NCBI GenBank assembly: GCA_930367205.1
Contig: OV884014.1
Coordinates: forward strand, 119,977,768-120,041,767
Reading direction: 5' to 3'
Source: Acanthosoma haemorrhoidale
Lineage: Eukaryota > Arthropoda > Insecta > Hemiptera > Acanthosomatidae
Length of the DNA: 64,000 bases
This document shows positions 55,086-64,000 of this stretch, piece after piece. How positions within the stretch are numbered: the stretch's first letter is position 1; the number at the start of each line of letters is the position of its first letter. A program made the translations under genes and the position numbers. A model generated the notes under the pieces. That model worked only from the letters and a program-made list of their open reading frames with translations. It did not search any database and was not told the DNA's origin.

Positions 55086-56385
55086 TTAACATAATAGGGC
55101 AGGAATTATTGTACCAGCTATAAAATACTCTTATATGTAAAAATTTAACTTTTTGATGACATTTTCCTTGTTTTGGTATCAGGAGAACTTAATGGGGCAG
55201 GAGCTAACGTACTAGCTATGAAATACGCATTTTCAAAAAATTCGACTTTTTGATGATATTTTCCTTGATTTCGTATCAGAAGAACATAAAAGAGCAGGAG
55301 CTAACGTTCCAACTATGAAATACCCATTTTTTAAAAATTCGACTTTTTGACGATATTTTCCTTGTTTTCGTATCAGGAGAACATAAAAGAGCAGGAGCTA
55401 ACGTACAAGCTATGAAATACGCAATTTTTGTAAAAAATTCGACTTTTTGACGATATTTTCCTTGTTTTGGTATCAGGAGAACATAATGGGGCAGGAGCTA
55501 ACGTACTAGCTATGAAATACGCATTTTCGAAAAATTCGACTTTTTGACGATATTTTCTTTGATTTCGTATCAGGAGAACATAAAAGAGCAGGAGCTAACG
55601 TTCCAGCTACAAAAAACGCATTTTTGTAAAAATTTGAATTTTAGACGATATTTTCTTTGTTTTGGTATCAGGAGAACATAAAAGAGCAGGAGCTAACATT
55701 CCAGCTATGAAATACCCATTTTTTAAAAATTCGACTTTTTGACGATATTTTCCTTGTTTTCGTATCAGGAGAACATAATGGGACAGGAGCTGACGTGCTA
55801 GCTATGAAATACGCATTTTTTAAAAATTCGACTTTTTGACGATATTTTCCTGGTTTTCGTATCAGGAGAACATAAAAGAGCAGGAGCTAACGTTCCAGCT
55901 ATGAAATACGCATTTTTGTAAAAATTTGAATTTTAGACGATATTTTCTTTGTTTTGGTATCAGGAGAACATAATGGGACAGGAGCTAACGTACCAGCTAT
56001 AAAATACGCATTTTTGTAAAAATTTGAGTTTTTGACGATATTTTCCTTGATTTCGTATCAGGACAACATAAAAGAGCAGGAGCTAACGTACTAGCTATGA
56101 AATACGCATTTTCGAAAAATTCGACTTTTTGACGATATTTTCTTTGATTTCGTATCAGGAGAACATAATAGGGCAGGAGCTAACGTACCAGCTATGATAT
56201 ACGCATTTTTGTAAAAATTTGACTTTTGGACGATATTTTTCTTGTTTTGGTATCAGGATAACATAATGGGACAGGAGCTAACGTACTAGCTCTAAATACG
56301 CATTTTTGTAAAAATTCGACTTTTTGACGTCATTTTTCTTGTTTTGGTGTCAGGAGAACATAAAGGGGCAAGAGCTAACGTACAA
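55086..56385 (+). repeat. Satellite A block A18 (about 13 monomers, fused head)
   Basis: The two head monomers are fused into one: aattattgtaccagct (first head monomer) passes directly into ataaaatactcttatatg (second head monomer) near 55104-55136. One 97-bp unit has been lost. Tail shortened as in A17. Length 1,300 bp. Confidence 0.95.
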
Positions 56386-59360
56386 GATCATACGATCGTA
56401 TGATCAAAGTTACGAGTGAATATGACATCAAATGATGTCAAATATGATAGTGTGCCGTATCATTTGCACTTATTGTATCACGTGATACAATCGTATGATT
56501 GAAGTTACAGTGAATATACTATTAAATAATGTCGATTATGACAGTGTACTGTAGCATTGGCACTCATTGTATCACGTGATACGATCGTATGATTGAAGTC
56601 ATGAATGAATATAACATCAAATGATGTCGATTATTATAGTGTGCCGCATCATTCGCACACATTGTATCACATGATACGATTGTATGACTAAAGTTACGAG
56701 TGAATATAACATCAAATGATTTCGAATATGATAATGAACCGCATCATTGGCAATCATTATATCACGTGATACCATCATATGATTGAAGTCACGAGTGAAT
56801 ATAACATCAAATGATGTTGGATATGATTGTATAATGTATAATTGGCACTCATTGTTTCACGTGATACGATCGTATGATTAAAGTTACAGGTGAATATAAT
56901 ATCAATTGATGTCGTATATAATAGCGCACCATATCATTAGCACTTATTGTATCATGTGATGTGATCGTATGATTGAAGTCACGAGTGAATATAACATCAA
57001 ATAATGCTAAATATGATTGTATAGTGTAGCATTGACACTCATTGTATCACGAGATACGATCGTATGATTAAAGTCACGAGTGAATATACTATAAAATGAT
57101 GTCGATTATGATAGTGTACCACATCATTGGCACTCATTATATCACGTGATACGATCGTATGATTGAAGTCACGAGTGAATATAATATCAAATGATGTCAA
57201 TTATGATAGTGTTGCGTATCATAAGCACTCATTGTATCACGTGATACGATCGTATGATGAAAGTTACGAGTGAATATAACATCAAATGATGTCGAATAGG
57301 ATTGTATAATGTATCATTAGCACTTATTGTATCACGAGATACGATCGTATGATTGAAGTCACGAGTGAATATACTATAAAATGATGTCGATTATGATAGT
57401 GTACCGCATCATTGGCACTCATTATATCACGTGATACTATCGTATGATTGAAGTAACGAGTGAATATAACATCAAATGATGCTAAATATGATTGTATAGT
57501 GTATCATTAGCACTCATTGTTTCACGTGATACGATCGTATGATTAAAGTTACGAGTAAATATAACATCAAATGATGTCGAATATGATAATGTACCGTATC
57601 ATTAGCACTCATATTATCACGTGATACGATCGTATGATTGAAGTCACGAGTGAATATAATATCAAATGATGTCAATTATGATAGTGTACCGCATCATTGG
57701 CACCCATTATATCACTTGATACGATCGTATGATTGAAGTCACGAGTGAATATATCATCAAATGATGTTGAATATGATTGTATAATGTGTCATTGGCACAA
57801 ATTGTATCACGTGATACGATCGTATGATTAAAGTTACGAGTGAATATAACATCAAATGATGTCGATTATGATAGTGTACCGCATCATTGGCACTCATTAT
57901 ATCACGTGATACGATCGTATGATGAAAGTTACGAGTGAATATAACATCAAATGATGTCGAATAGGATTGTATAATGTATCATTAGCACTCATTGTTTCAC
58001 GTGATACGATCGTATGATTAAAGTTACGATTGGAGATACTAATAAATGATGTTGAATATAATAGTGCACCATATCATTAGCACTTATTGTATCATGTGAT
58101 GCGATCGTATGATTGAAGTCACGAGTGAATATAATATCAAATGATGTCAATTATGATAGTGTTGCGTATCATAAGCACTCATTGTATCACGTGATACGAT
58201 CGTATGATGAAAGTTACGAGTGAATATAACATCAAATGATGTCGATTATGATAGTGTGCCGCATCATTAGCACACATTGTATCACATGATACGATCGTAT
58301 GATTGAAGTTACGAGTGAATATAACATCAAATGATTTCAAATATGATAATGCACCGCATCATTGGCAATCATTATATCATGTGATACCATCGTATGATTG
58401 AAGTCACGAGTGAATATAACATCAAATGATGTTGGATATGATTGTATAATGTATCATTAGCACTCATTGTTTCACGTGATACGATCGTATGATTAAAGTT
58501 ACAGGTGAATATAATATAAATTGATGTCGTATATAATAGCGCACCATATCATTAGCACTTATTGTATCATGTGATGTGATCGTATGATTGAAGTCACGAG
58601 TGAATATAACATCAAATAATGCTAAATATGATTGTATAGTGTAGGATTGACACTCATTGTATCACGGGATACGATCGTATGATTAAAGTCACGAGTGAAT
58701 ATACTATAAAATGATGTCGATTATGATAGTGTACCACATCATTGGCACTCATTATATCACGTGATACGATCGTATGATTAAAGTCACGAGTGAATATAAT
58801 ATCAAATGATGTCAATTATGATAGTGTTGCGTATCATAAGCACTCATTGTATCACGTGATACGATCGTATGATGAAAGTTACGAGTGAATATAACATCAA
58901 ATGATGTCGAATAGGATTGTATAATGTATCATTAGCACTCATTGTTTCACGTGATACGATCGTATGATTAAAGTTACGAGTAAATATAACATCAAATGAT
59001 GTTGAATATGATTGTATAATGTATCATTAGCACTCATTGTTTTACGTGATACGATCGTATGATTAAAGTTACAGGTGAATATAACATCAAATGATGTCGA
59101 TTATGATAGTGTACCGCATCATTGGCACTCATTATATCACGTGATACTATCGTATGATTGAAGTCACTAGTGAATATAACATCAAATGATGCTAAATATG
59201 ACTGTATAGTGTATCATTAGCACTCATTGTTTCACGTGATACGATCGAATGATTAAAGTTACGAGTAAATATAACATTAAATGATGTCGAATATGATAAT
59301 GTACCACATCATTGGCACTAATTGTATCACGTTATACGATCGTATGATCAAAGCTACGAG
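56386..59360 (+). repeat. Satellite B block B18 (31 x 95 bp + 30, longest B block)
   Basis: Junction palindrome at 56386-56405. Length 2,975 bp. It contains a seventeen-monomer displaced duplication: gatgttgg at 56813-56820 and 58428-58435, and gtcgtatataatagcg at 56911 and 58526, both 1,615 bp apart. The duplicated stretch covers at least 56.6-57.3 kb and 58.3-58.9 kb. Confidence 0.95.
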
Positions 59361-61047
59361 TTAACATAATAGGGCAGGAATTATTGTACCAGCTATGAAA
59401 TACGCATTTTTGTAAAATTCTACTTTTTGACGATATTTTTCTTGTTTTGGTATGAGGAAATCATAATTGTTCAGGAGCTAACGTACCAGCTATAAAATAC
59501 TCTTATATCTAAAAATTTACCTTTTTGATGACATTTTCCTTGTTTCGGTATCAGGAGAACATAATGGGACAGGAGCTGACGTACTAGCTATGAAATACGC
59601 ATTTTTTAAAAATTCGACTTTTTGACGATATTTTCCTGGTTTTCGTATCAGGAGAACATAATAGGGCAGGAGCTAACGTACAAGCTATGAAATACGCAAT
59701 TTTTGTAAAAATTTGAGATTTCGACGATATTTTCCTTGTTTTGGTATCAGGAGAACATAATGGGGCAGGAGCTAACGTACTAGCTATGAAATACGCATTT
59801 TCGAAAAATTCGACTTTTTGACGATATTTTCTTTGATTTCGTATCAGGAGAACATAAAAGAGCAGGAGCTAACGTTCCAGCTACAAAAAACGCATTTTTG
59901 TAAAAATTTGAATTTTAGACGATATTTTCTTTGTTTTGGTATCAGGAGAACATAAAAGAGCAGGAGCTTACATTCCAGCTATGAAATACCCATTTTTTAA
60001 AAATTCGACTTTTTGACGATATTTTCCTTGTTTTCGTATCAGGAGAACATAATGGGACAGGAGCTGACGTGCTAGCTATGAAATACGCATTTTTTAAAAA
60101 TTCGACTTTTTGACGATATTTTCCTGGTTTTCGTATCAGGAGAACATAAAAGAGCAGGAGCTAACGTTCCAGCTATGAAATACGCATTTTTGTAAAAATT
60201 TGAATTTTAGACGATATTTTCTTTGTTTTGGTATCAGGAGAACATAATGGGACAGGAGCTAACGTACCAGCTATAAAATACGCATTTTTGTAAAAATTTG
60301 AGTTTTTGACGATATTTTCCTTGATTTCGTATCAGGAGAACATAAAAGAGCAGGAGCTAACGTACTAGCTATGAAATACGCATTTTCGAAAAATTCGACT
60401 TTTTGACGATATTTTCCTTGATTTCGTATGAGGAGAACATAATGGGGCAGGAGCTAACGTACTAGCTATGAAATACGCATTTTCGAAAAATTCGACTTTT
60501 TGACGATATTTTCATTGATTTCGTATCAGGAGAACATAAAAGAGCAGGAGCTAACGTTCCAGCTACAAAAAACGCATTTTTGTAAAAATTTGAATTTTAG
60601 ACGATATTTTCTTTGTTTTGGTATCAGGAGAACATAATGGGACAGGAGCTAACGTACCAGCTATGAGATACCTATTTTTTTAAAATTTGACTTTTTGACG
60701 ATATTTTCCTGGTTTTCGTAACAGGAGACATAATGGGGCAGGAGCTAACGTACTAGCTATGAAATACGCATTTTTAAAAAATTCAACTTTTTGACGATAT
60801 TTTTCTCGTTTTCGTATCAGGAGAACATAATAGGGCAGGAGCTAACGTACCAGCTATGAAATACGCATTTTTGTAAAAATTTGACTTTTGGACGATATTT
60901 TTCTTGTTTTGGTATCAGGATAACATAATGGGACAGGAGCTAACGTACTAGCTCTAAATACGCATTTTTGTAAAAATTCGACTTTTTGACGTCATTTTTC
61001 TTGTTTTGGTATCAGGAGACCATAAAGGGGCAAGAGCTAACGTACAA
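59361..61047 (+). repeat. Satellite A block A19 (about 17 monomers)
   Basis: Head differs slightly: ctatgaaatacgc replaces the usual ctatgaattacgc, and ttatatctaaaaatttacc replaces ttatatgtaaaaatttaac. Tail short as in A17 and A18. Length 1,687 bp = 97 x 17 + 38. Confidence 0.95.
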
Positions 61048-62220
61048 GATCATACGATCGTATGATCAAAGTTACGAGTGAATATGACATCAAATGATGT
61101 CAAATATGATAGTGTGCCGTATCATTTGCACTTATTGTATCACGTGATACAATCGTATGATTGAAGTTACAGTGAATATACTATTAAATAATGTCGATTA
61201 TGACAGTGTACTGTTTGATTAAGGTTACGAGTGAATAAACTATTAAATGATGTCGAATATGATAGTGTACCGCATCATTGGCACTCATTGTTTCACGTGA
61301 TACGATCGTATGATTAAAGAGACAGGTGAATATAACATCAAATGATGTCGATTATGATAGTGTACCGCATCATTGGCACTCATTATATCACTTGATACGA
61401 TCGTATGATTGAAGTCACGAGTGAATATATAATCAAATGATGTTGAATATGATTGTATAATGTGTCATTGGCAAACATTGTATCACGTGATACGATCGTA
61501 TGATTAAAGTTACGAGTGAATACAACATCAAATGATGTCGATTATGATAGTGTACCGCATCATTCGCACTCATTATATCACGTGATACGATCGTTTGATG
61601 AAAGTTACGAGTGAATATAACATCAAATGATGTCGAATAGGATTGTATAATGTATCATTAGCACTCATTGTTTCACGTGATACGATCGTATGATTAAAGT
61701 TACGATTGGAGATACTAATAAATGATGTTGAATATAATAGTGCACCATATCATTAGCACTTATTGTATCATGTGATGCGATCGTATGATTAAAGTTACAA
61801 GTGAATATAACATCAAATGATGTCGATTATAATAGTGTACTGCATCATTGGCACTCATGATATCACGTGTTACTATCGTATGATTGAAGTCACGAGTGAA
61901 TATTACATCAAATAATGCTAAATATGGTTGTATAGTGTAGCATTGACATTCATTGTATCACGAGATACGATCGTATGATTAAAGTCACGAGTGAATATAA
62001 CATCAAATGATGTTGAATATGATTGTATAATGTATCATTAGCACTCATTGTTTCACGTGATACGATCGTATGATTAAAGTTACGAGTGAATATACTATAA
62101 AATGATGTCGATTATGATAGTGTACCACATCATTGGCACTCATTATATCACGTGATACGATCGTATAATGAAAGTTACGAGTGAATTTAACATCAAATGA
62201 TGTCGATTATAATAGTATAC
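61048..62220 (+). repeat. Satellite B block B19 (about 12 monomers, right end cut by retrotransposon)
   Basis: Junction palindrome at 61048-61067. Near 61,213-61,217 a deletion of about 36 bp joins gtgtactgt to ttgattaagg, removing both palindromes and breaking the 95-bp phase. The distance between successive atac landmarks is 153 bp (61,147 to 61,300) instead of 189. The last recognisable monomer ends at aatagtatac, after which non-satellite DNA begins. Confidence 0.93.
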
Positions 62221-62227
62221 CAGTTAA
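62221..62227. other. Unassigned bases between satellite and LTR
   Basis: cagttaa does not align with the B monomer (expected ccgcatcatt) and lies just outside the proposed LTR end. It may hold the 4 to 5 bp target-site duplication of the retrotransposon plus drifted satellite bases. The other flank is not in the window, so this cannot be tested here. Confidence 0.4.
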
Positions 62228-62308
62228 TGCTTACCGGCTTTAGAATTAAGAAACAAAGGGAAAAAAAGGTACAGAGAAACAACACGCTTGAAAGTTAGAA
62301 CTAGACTG

Positions 62309-62314
62309 TTTATT
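62309..62314 (-). terminator. LTR polyadenylation signal
   Basis: Reads AATAAA on the minus strand, 82 bp before the proposed LTR end and about 250 bp downstream of the TATA box. Cleavage 10-30 bp beyond it would set the R/U5 boundary near 62,285-62,300. Confidence 0.65.
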
Positions 62315-62565
62315 TCGAGTCTATAACCCTGTATATTTACATTCGGGATGTTTACATCCCGACGTTCGGGGATTAAGGTTGAGTACTAATGCTGCCCGGA
62401 GCTTAACTCCCCCCTGCCAGTTTACGCACATCTCCTCGTAAACTATGAAGTCTAAGTCTAAATTGAGGACGACTTAGGCGATATTACGATCACTCTCCTA
62501 ATCGTACTAAGGGAGCGAAGGCCAGCCCAAACAGTACACAACCTGTAATCCCTTACATTCGGTCG

Positions 62566-62573
62566 TATTTATA
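62566..62573 (-). promoter_or_regulatory. LTR TATA box
   Basis: Reads TATAAATA on the minus strand, inside the proposed LTR. Transcription of the element would start about 25-30 bp further on, near 62,540, marking the U3/R boundary. Confidence 0.65.
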
Positions 62574-62625
62574 AGACACTTATAGTCCAAATAAAACGCT
62601 GCTTCTAACACTGCAGCCACTAGTG

Positions 62626-62653
62626 ACAAAATAAAAAAAAAACAAAAAAAAAA
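62626..62653. repeat. A-rich low-complexity run in LTR U3
   Basis: Nearly pure A on the plus strand, interrupted by single c and t bases. A similar run occurs at 62,738-62,760. In element direction these are T-tracts upstream of the TATA box. Their length may vary between copies. Confidence 0.8.
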
Positions 62654-62837
62654 TTACATGGCTCATTACTCACAGAAAACAATGGCATCTTACACGCTAC
62701 GCAAAGTCGATATTTCTACACAGCCTGTGTACATTCTAAAAAAACAACAAAAAAAAAAAACTTCTAGAAATGGTACAAAGTGTACGTATGTATACCATAC
62801 CAAATTTGGCTACGTGCAGAAACGAGGACACTCCAAC

Positions 62838-64000
62838 TCACTCATGGCCAGCACCCTTCCCCCCTGGTGGAAGTTTTAACTGTTCGACGTGGACGGTCCT
62901 CCGTTTCGTCGGAGGTCTTGTACTCTCGATGGTGACGATGTTATGCTCCCTGATCACCACCACCTTGAATGGACCCTCGTATCTGATCGACTCTTTGCTC
63001 CGATTAGAGCCAATTTTACGATATACAATCGTCCCAATTTTAAGGTCCCCTATTCGACCCCGGACTTTGAGGTTTACCCGAGAAACTCTCTTGACCTTCT
63101 CCCTCACGATTTTGTCACGAACTTTGCCCCAAAGTTTTCCGAGCTCTAAGTGAGCACTTAACATTTGCTCCGCTATTCCCTCGTCCGCCACCGTCTCTGT
63201 CCCGTTCCGGCGCCTCGCGCGCAGTCCGAAGAGGATCTCGAACGGCGTAAACCCCGTGGTGGAGTGGATGGAATGATTGTATGCCGCCACTGCCTTCGGC
63301 ATCGCCTCGTTCGCCGGCAGACCCTTTTCTACCTGATACACCCGCAGGTGGTCACTCAAGGTACTGTGCAACCTTTCGATGCCTCCGCGACTCTTAGGAT
63401 GTCCTGGGGTGTTGAGATGCCACACGATATCAAGGTTTTTCATCTCCGTCCGAACGTTTGCATTATCGAACTCCCTACCCCCATCAGACGAGATTCGGTC
63501 CGGTACCCCATAAAACTGGAACCACGTTCGTAATGCCTGTAAGACGGCGTTGGATGATTTGTCTTTTACGGCGTACGCCATAGCTACCTTACTGAAGGTA
63601 TCTATTGTCGTAACCCACTTATACCCCTTCCAAGTGAACGTGTCAATCTGTAGTTCACTCAGTGGCGTCTCTGCTGTGGGTGTTTCCTCCTGTTGTCCCT
63701 GTGGTGGGTGTCGATCATATTTAGTCTTAAGACATATATCGCACGTTCCTAAAATCTCTTGGATCGTCTTTTTCATATCCCACCAGAAGTACCGTCGCTG
63801 TAATGCTTGCAAAGTCTCCGGCGCACCGCGGTGGTTCGTCTTCCCTTGATGGTAGGCAAGCGTTACTTCCCGCTGCCGTTCCTCATCACGCAGTGTCTGG
63901 ACCATAGACAGACAACGAACAAACGATCGATCAATACCCAGTTGTTCTGTTCTCCATAATTTCTTGATCAGATCCCACACTGTCGCGTTGCCGACAAATA
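62838..64000 (-). CDS. pol: Integrase region of Ty3/gypsy pol polyprotein (5' end outside window)
   Basis: C-terminal part of a retrotransposon pol polyprotein. The frame is open to the window edge and the codon at 63,980 is GTG (Val), so no start lies here. Counting that Val as residue 1, an HHCC zinc-binding domain has His44, His50, Cys80 and Cys83. The catalytic core has Asp113 (QIDTF), Asp166 (SSDGGREF) and Glu202 (GGIERLHSTL), giving the D-x52-D-x35-E spacing of active integrases. A GPY/F-type module lies at 331-340 (YEGPFKV). No chromodomain follows. Integrase joins the linear cDNA to host DNA in the nucleus after cleavage from the polyprotein. The last residues (PPGGKGAGHE) are encoded by the polypurine tract and the first bases of the LTR, and the TGA stop lies within the LTR. 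Overall wording (AYNHSIHSTTGFTPFEILFG) resembles arthropod gypsy-like elements; that placement is my inference. Confidence 0.93.
   Translation of the reverse strand, partial: FVGNATVWDLIKKLWRTEQLGIDRSFVRCLSMVQTLRDEERQREVTLAYHQGKTNHRGAPETLQALQRRYFWWDMKKTIQEILGTCDICLKTKYDRHPPQGQQEETPTAETPLSELQIDTFTWKGYKWVTTIDTFSKVAMAYAVKDKSSNAVLQALRTWFQFYGVPDRISSDGGREFDNANVRTEMKNLDIVWHLNTPGHPKSRGGIERLHSTLSDHLRVYQVEKGLPANEAMPKAVAAYNHSIHSTTGFTPFEILFGLRARRRNGTETVADEGIAEQMLSAHLELGKLWGKVRDKIVREKVKRVSRVNLKVRGRIGDLKIGTIVYRKIGSNRSKESIRYEGPFKVVVIREHNIVTIESTRPPTKRRTVHVEQLKLPPGGKGAGHE
62854..62865 (-). promoter_or_regulatory. Polypurine tract (plus-strand DNA primer)
   Basis: Reads AGGGGGGAAGGG on the minus strand immediately before the TG that opens the LTR. 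In LTR retrotransposons this RNase H-resistant tract primes second-strand DNA synthesis. It lies inside the reading frame and encodes the Gly-Gly-Lys-Gly near the integrase C-terminus. Confidence 0.75.

Larger units (their letters stand above)
62228..62853 (-). repeat. 3' LTR of the Ty3/gypsy element (626 bp, proposed)
   Basis: Read on the minus strand it starts with TGCTGGCC directly after a polypurine tract and ends with GGTAAGCA, giving the canonical TG...CA ends with a short inverted repeat (TGCT and, at the far end, AGCA). Inside are a TATA box and a polyadenylation signal about 250 bp apart, dividing it into U3 (about 280 bp up to the TATA box), R and a U5 of about 80 bp. A-rich runs on the plus strand (62,626-62,653 and 62,738-62,760) lie in U3. 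The boundaries rest on these signals only, because the matching 5' LTR is not in the window. Confidence 0.72.
62228..64000 (-). mobile_element. Ty3/gypsy-type LTR retrotransposon, 3' part
   Basis: On the minus strand the visible order is end of pol with integrase, polypurine tract, 3' LTR, then satellite. This is the 3' end of an LTR retrotransposon that sits at the boundary of the satellite array. Integrase follows the Ty3/gypsy order (zinc-binding domain, DDE core, GPY/F module), and no env gene lies between integrase and LTR. gag, protease, reverse transcriptase, RNase H, primer-binding site and 5' LTR would be beyond the right edge. The open frame and intact catalytic residues suggest a fairly young copy. 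Base composition is clearly richer in G+C than the satellite. Confidence 0.9.

Noticed and set aside
1..62220. CRISPR array
   Set aside because: The periodic units are full tandem repeats of 95-97 bp with no unique spacers between short repeats, and there are no cas genes.
1686..62220. MITE or helitron tandem copies as source of B palindromes
   Set aside because: No terminal inverted repeats with target duplications around each monomer, and no hairpin-CTRR end typical of helitrons was recognised; the layout is that of a satellite.
1..62220. CENP-B box in either satellite
   Set aside because: I looked for the TTCG...A..CGGG pattern. Monomers have no CGGG, so no match.
62221..62853. Errantivirus-type LTR ends (AGT...ACT) in place of TG...CA, suggested by cagttaa at 62,221
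   Set aside because: No AGT follows the polypurine tract at the other end, whereas TG does follow it directly, so TG...CA was preferred. The 5' LTR would settle it.
62770..63849. Plus-strand reading frames opposite the retrotransposon (62658-62879, 62770-63153, 62889-63149, 63165-63533, 63550-63849)
   Set aside because: Four lie largely or wholly antisense to the intact integrase frame, and the first (62658-62879) lies mainly in the LTR; none has recognisable motifs.
1..64000. A novel protein-coding defence or metabolic system
   Set aside because: Apart from the retrotransposon integrase there is no supported coding sequence; the interest of this window lies in repeat organisation.

Overview
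The first 62,220 bases (about 97% of the window) are satellite DNA without genes. The last 1.8 kb is the 3' end of an LTR retrotransposon lying on the minus strand. The integrase is of the Ty3/gypsy type seen in animals and looks most like arthropod elements, so the window most likely comes from an animal, probably arthropod, heterochromatic region. I cannot name the species. I see no host gene, rRNA, tRNA, CRISPR array, telomere repeat or bacterial feature.

Two unrelated AT-rich satellites alternate in blocks, all on the same strand. Satellite A has monomers of about 97 bp, recognised by gtatcaggagaacata and gacgatatttt, with T/A tracts roughly 10 bp apart. Satellite B has monomers of 95 bp, built around two overlapping palindromes, gtatcacgtgatac and atacgatcgtat. 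There are 19 A blocks (about 36 kb) and 19 B blocks (about 26 kb). Every B to A junction has the same sequence. Every A to B junction but one carries the same perfect 20-bp palindrome, gatcatacgatcgtatgatc. Complete B blocks are exactly 95n+30 bp long (n = 7 to 31), and A blocks are close to 97n+37. Each A block has fixed head and tail monomers and is flanked on both sides by a nearly identical 27-bp piece of B carrying a junction-only variant (gatcaaag). This reads as a single ancient entry of A into B with duplication of the site. The composite A+B unit (2.0 to 4.7 kb) was then amplified as a higher-order repeat.

Several layers of later rearrangement are visible. B blocks fall into lineages: B1, B2 and B4 on the left; B5 to B8 and B13; B9 to B11 and B14; B12, B15 and B16; and the more heterogeneous B17 to B19. 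The lineage order B8, B9-B11, B12 recurs as B13, B14, B15-B16. This marks a tandem duplication with an offset of 15,255 bp, whose seam at about 37,426-37,430 is the only non-homologous A/B join. A second, very recent tandem duplication of 3,728 bp (45,400-49,127 and 49,128-52,855) has its crossover point inside an A monomer. Smaller in-register duplications of 2, 3, 7, 8, 16 and 17 monomers occur inside blocks.

Towards the right edge the B blocks become longer and less uniform. B19 has an out-of-phase deletion, and the array then ends at the retrotransposon. That element shows, in its own direction (right to left), the end of pol with an intact integrase, a polypurine tract overlapping the end of the reading frame, and a 626-bp 3' LTR with a TATA box and a polyadenylation signal. 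There is no env gene. The rest of the element lies beyond the window.
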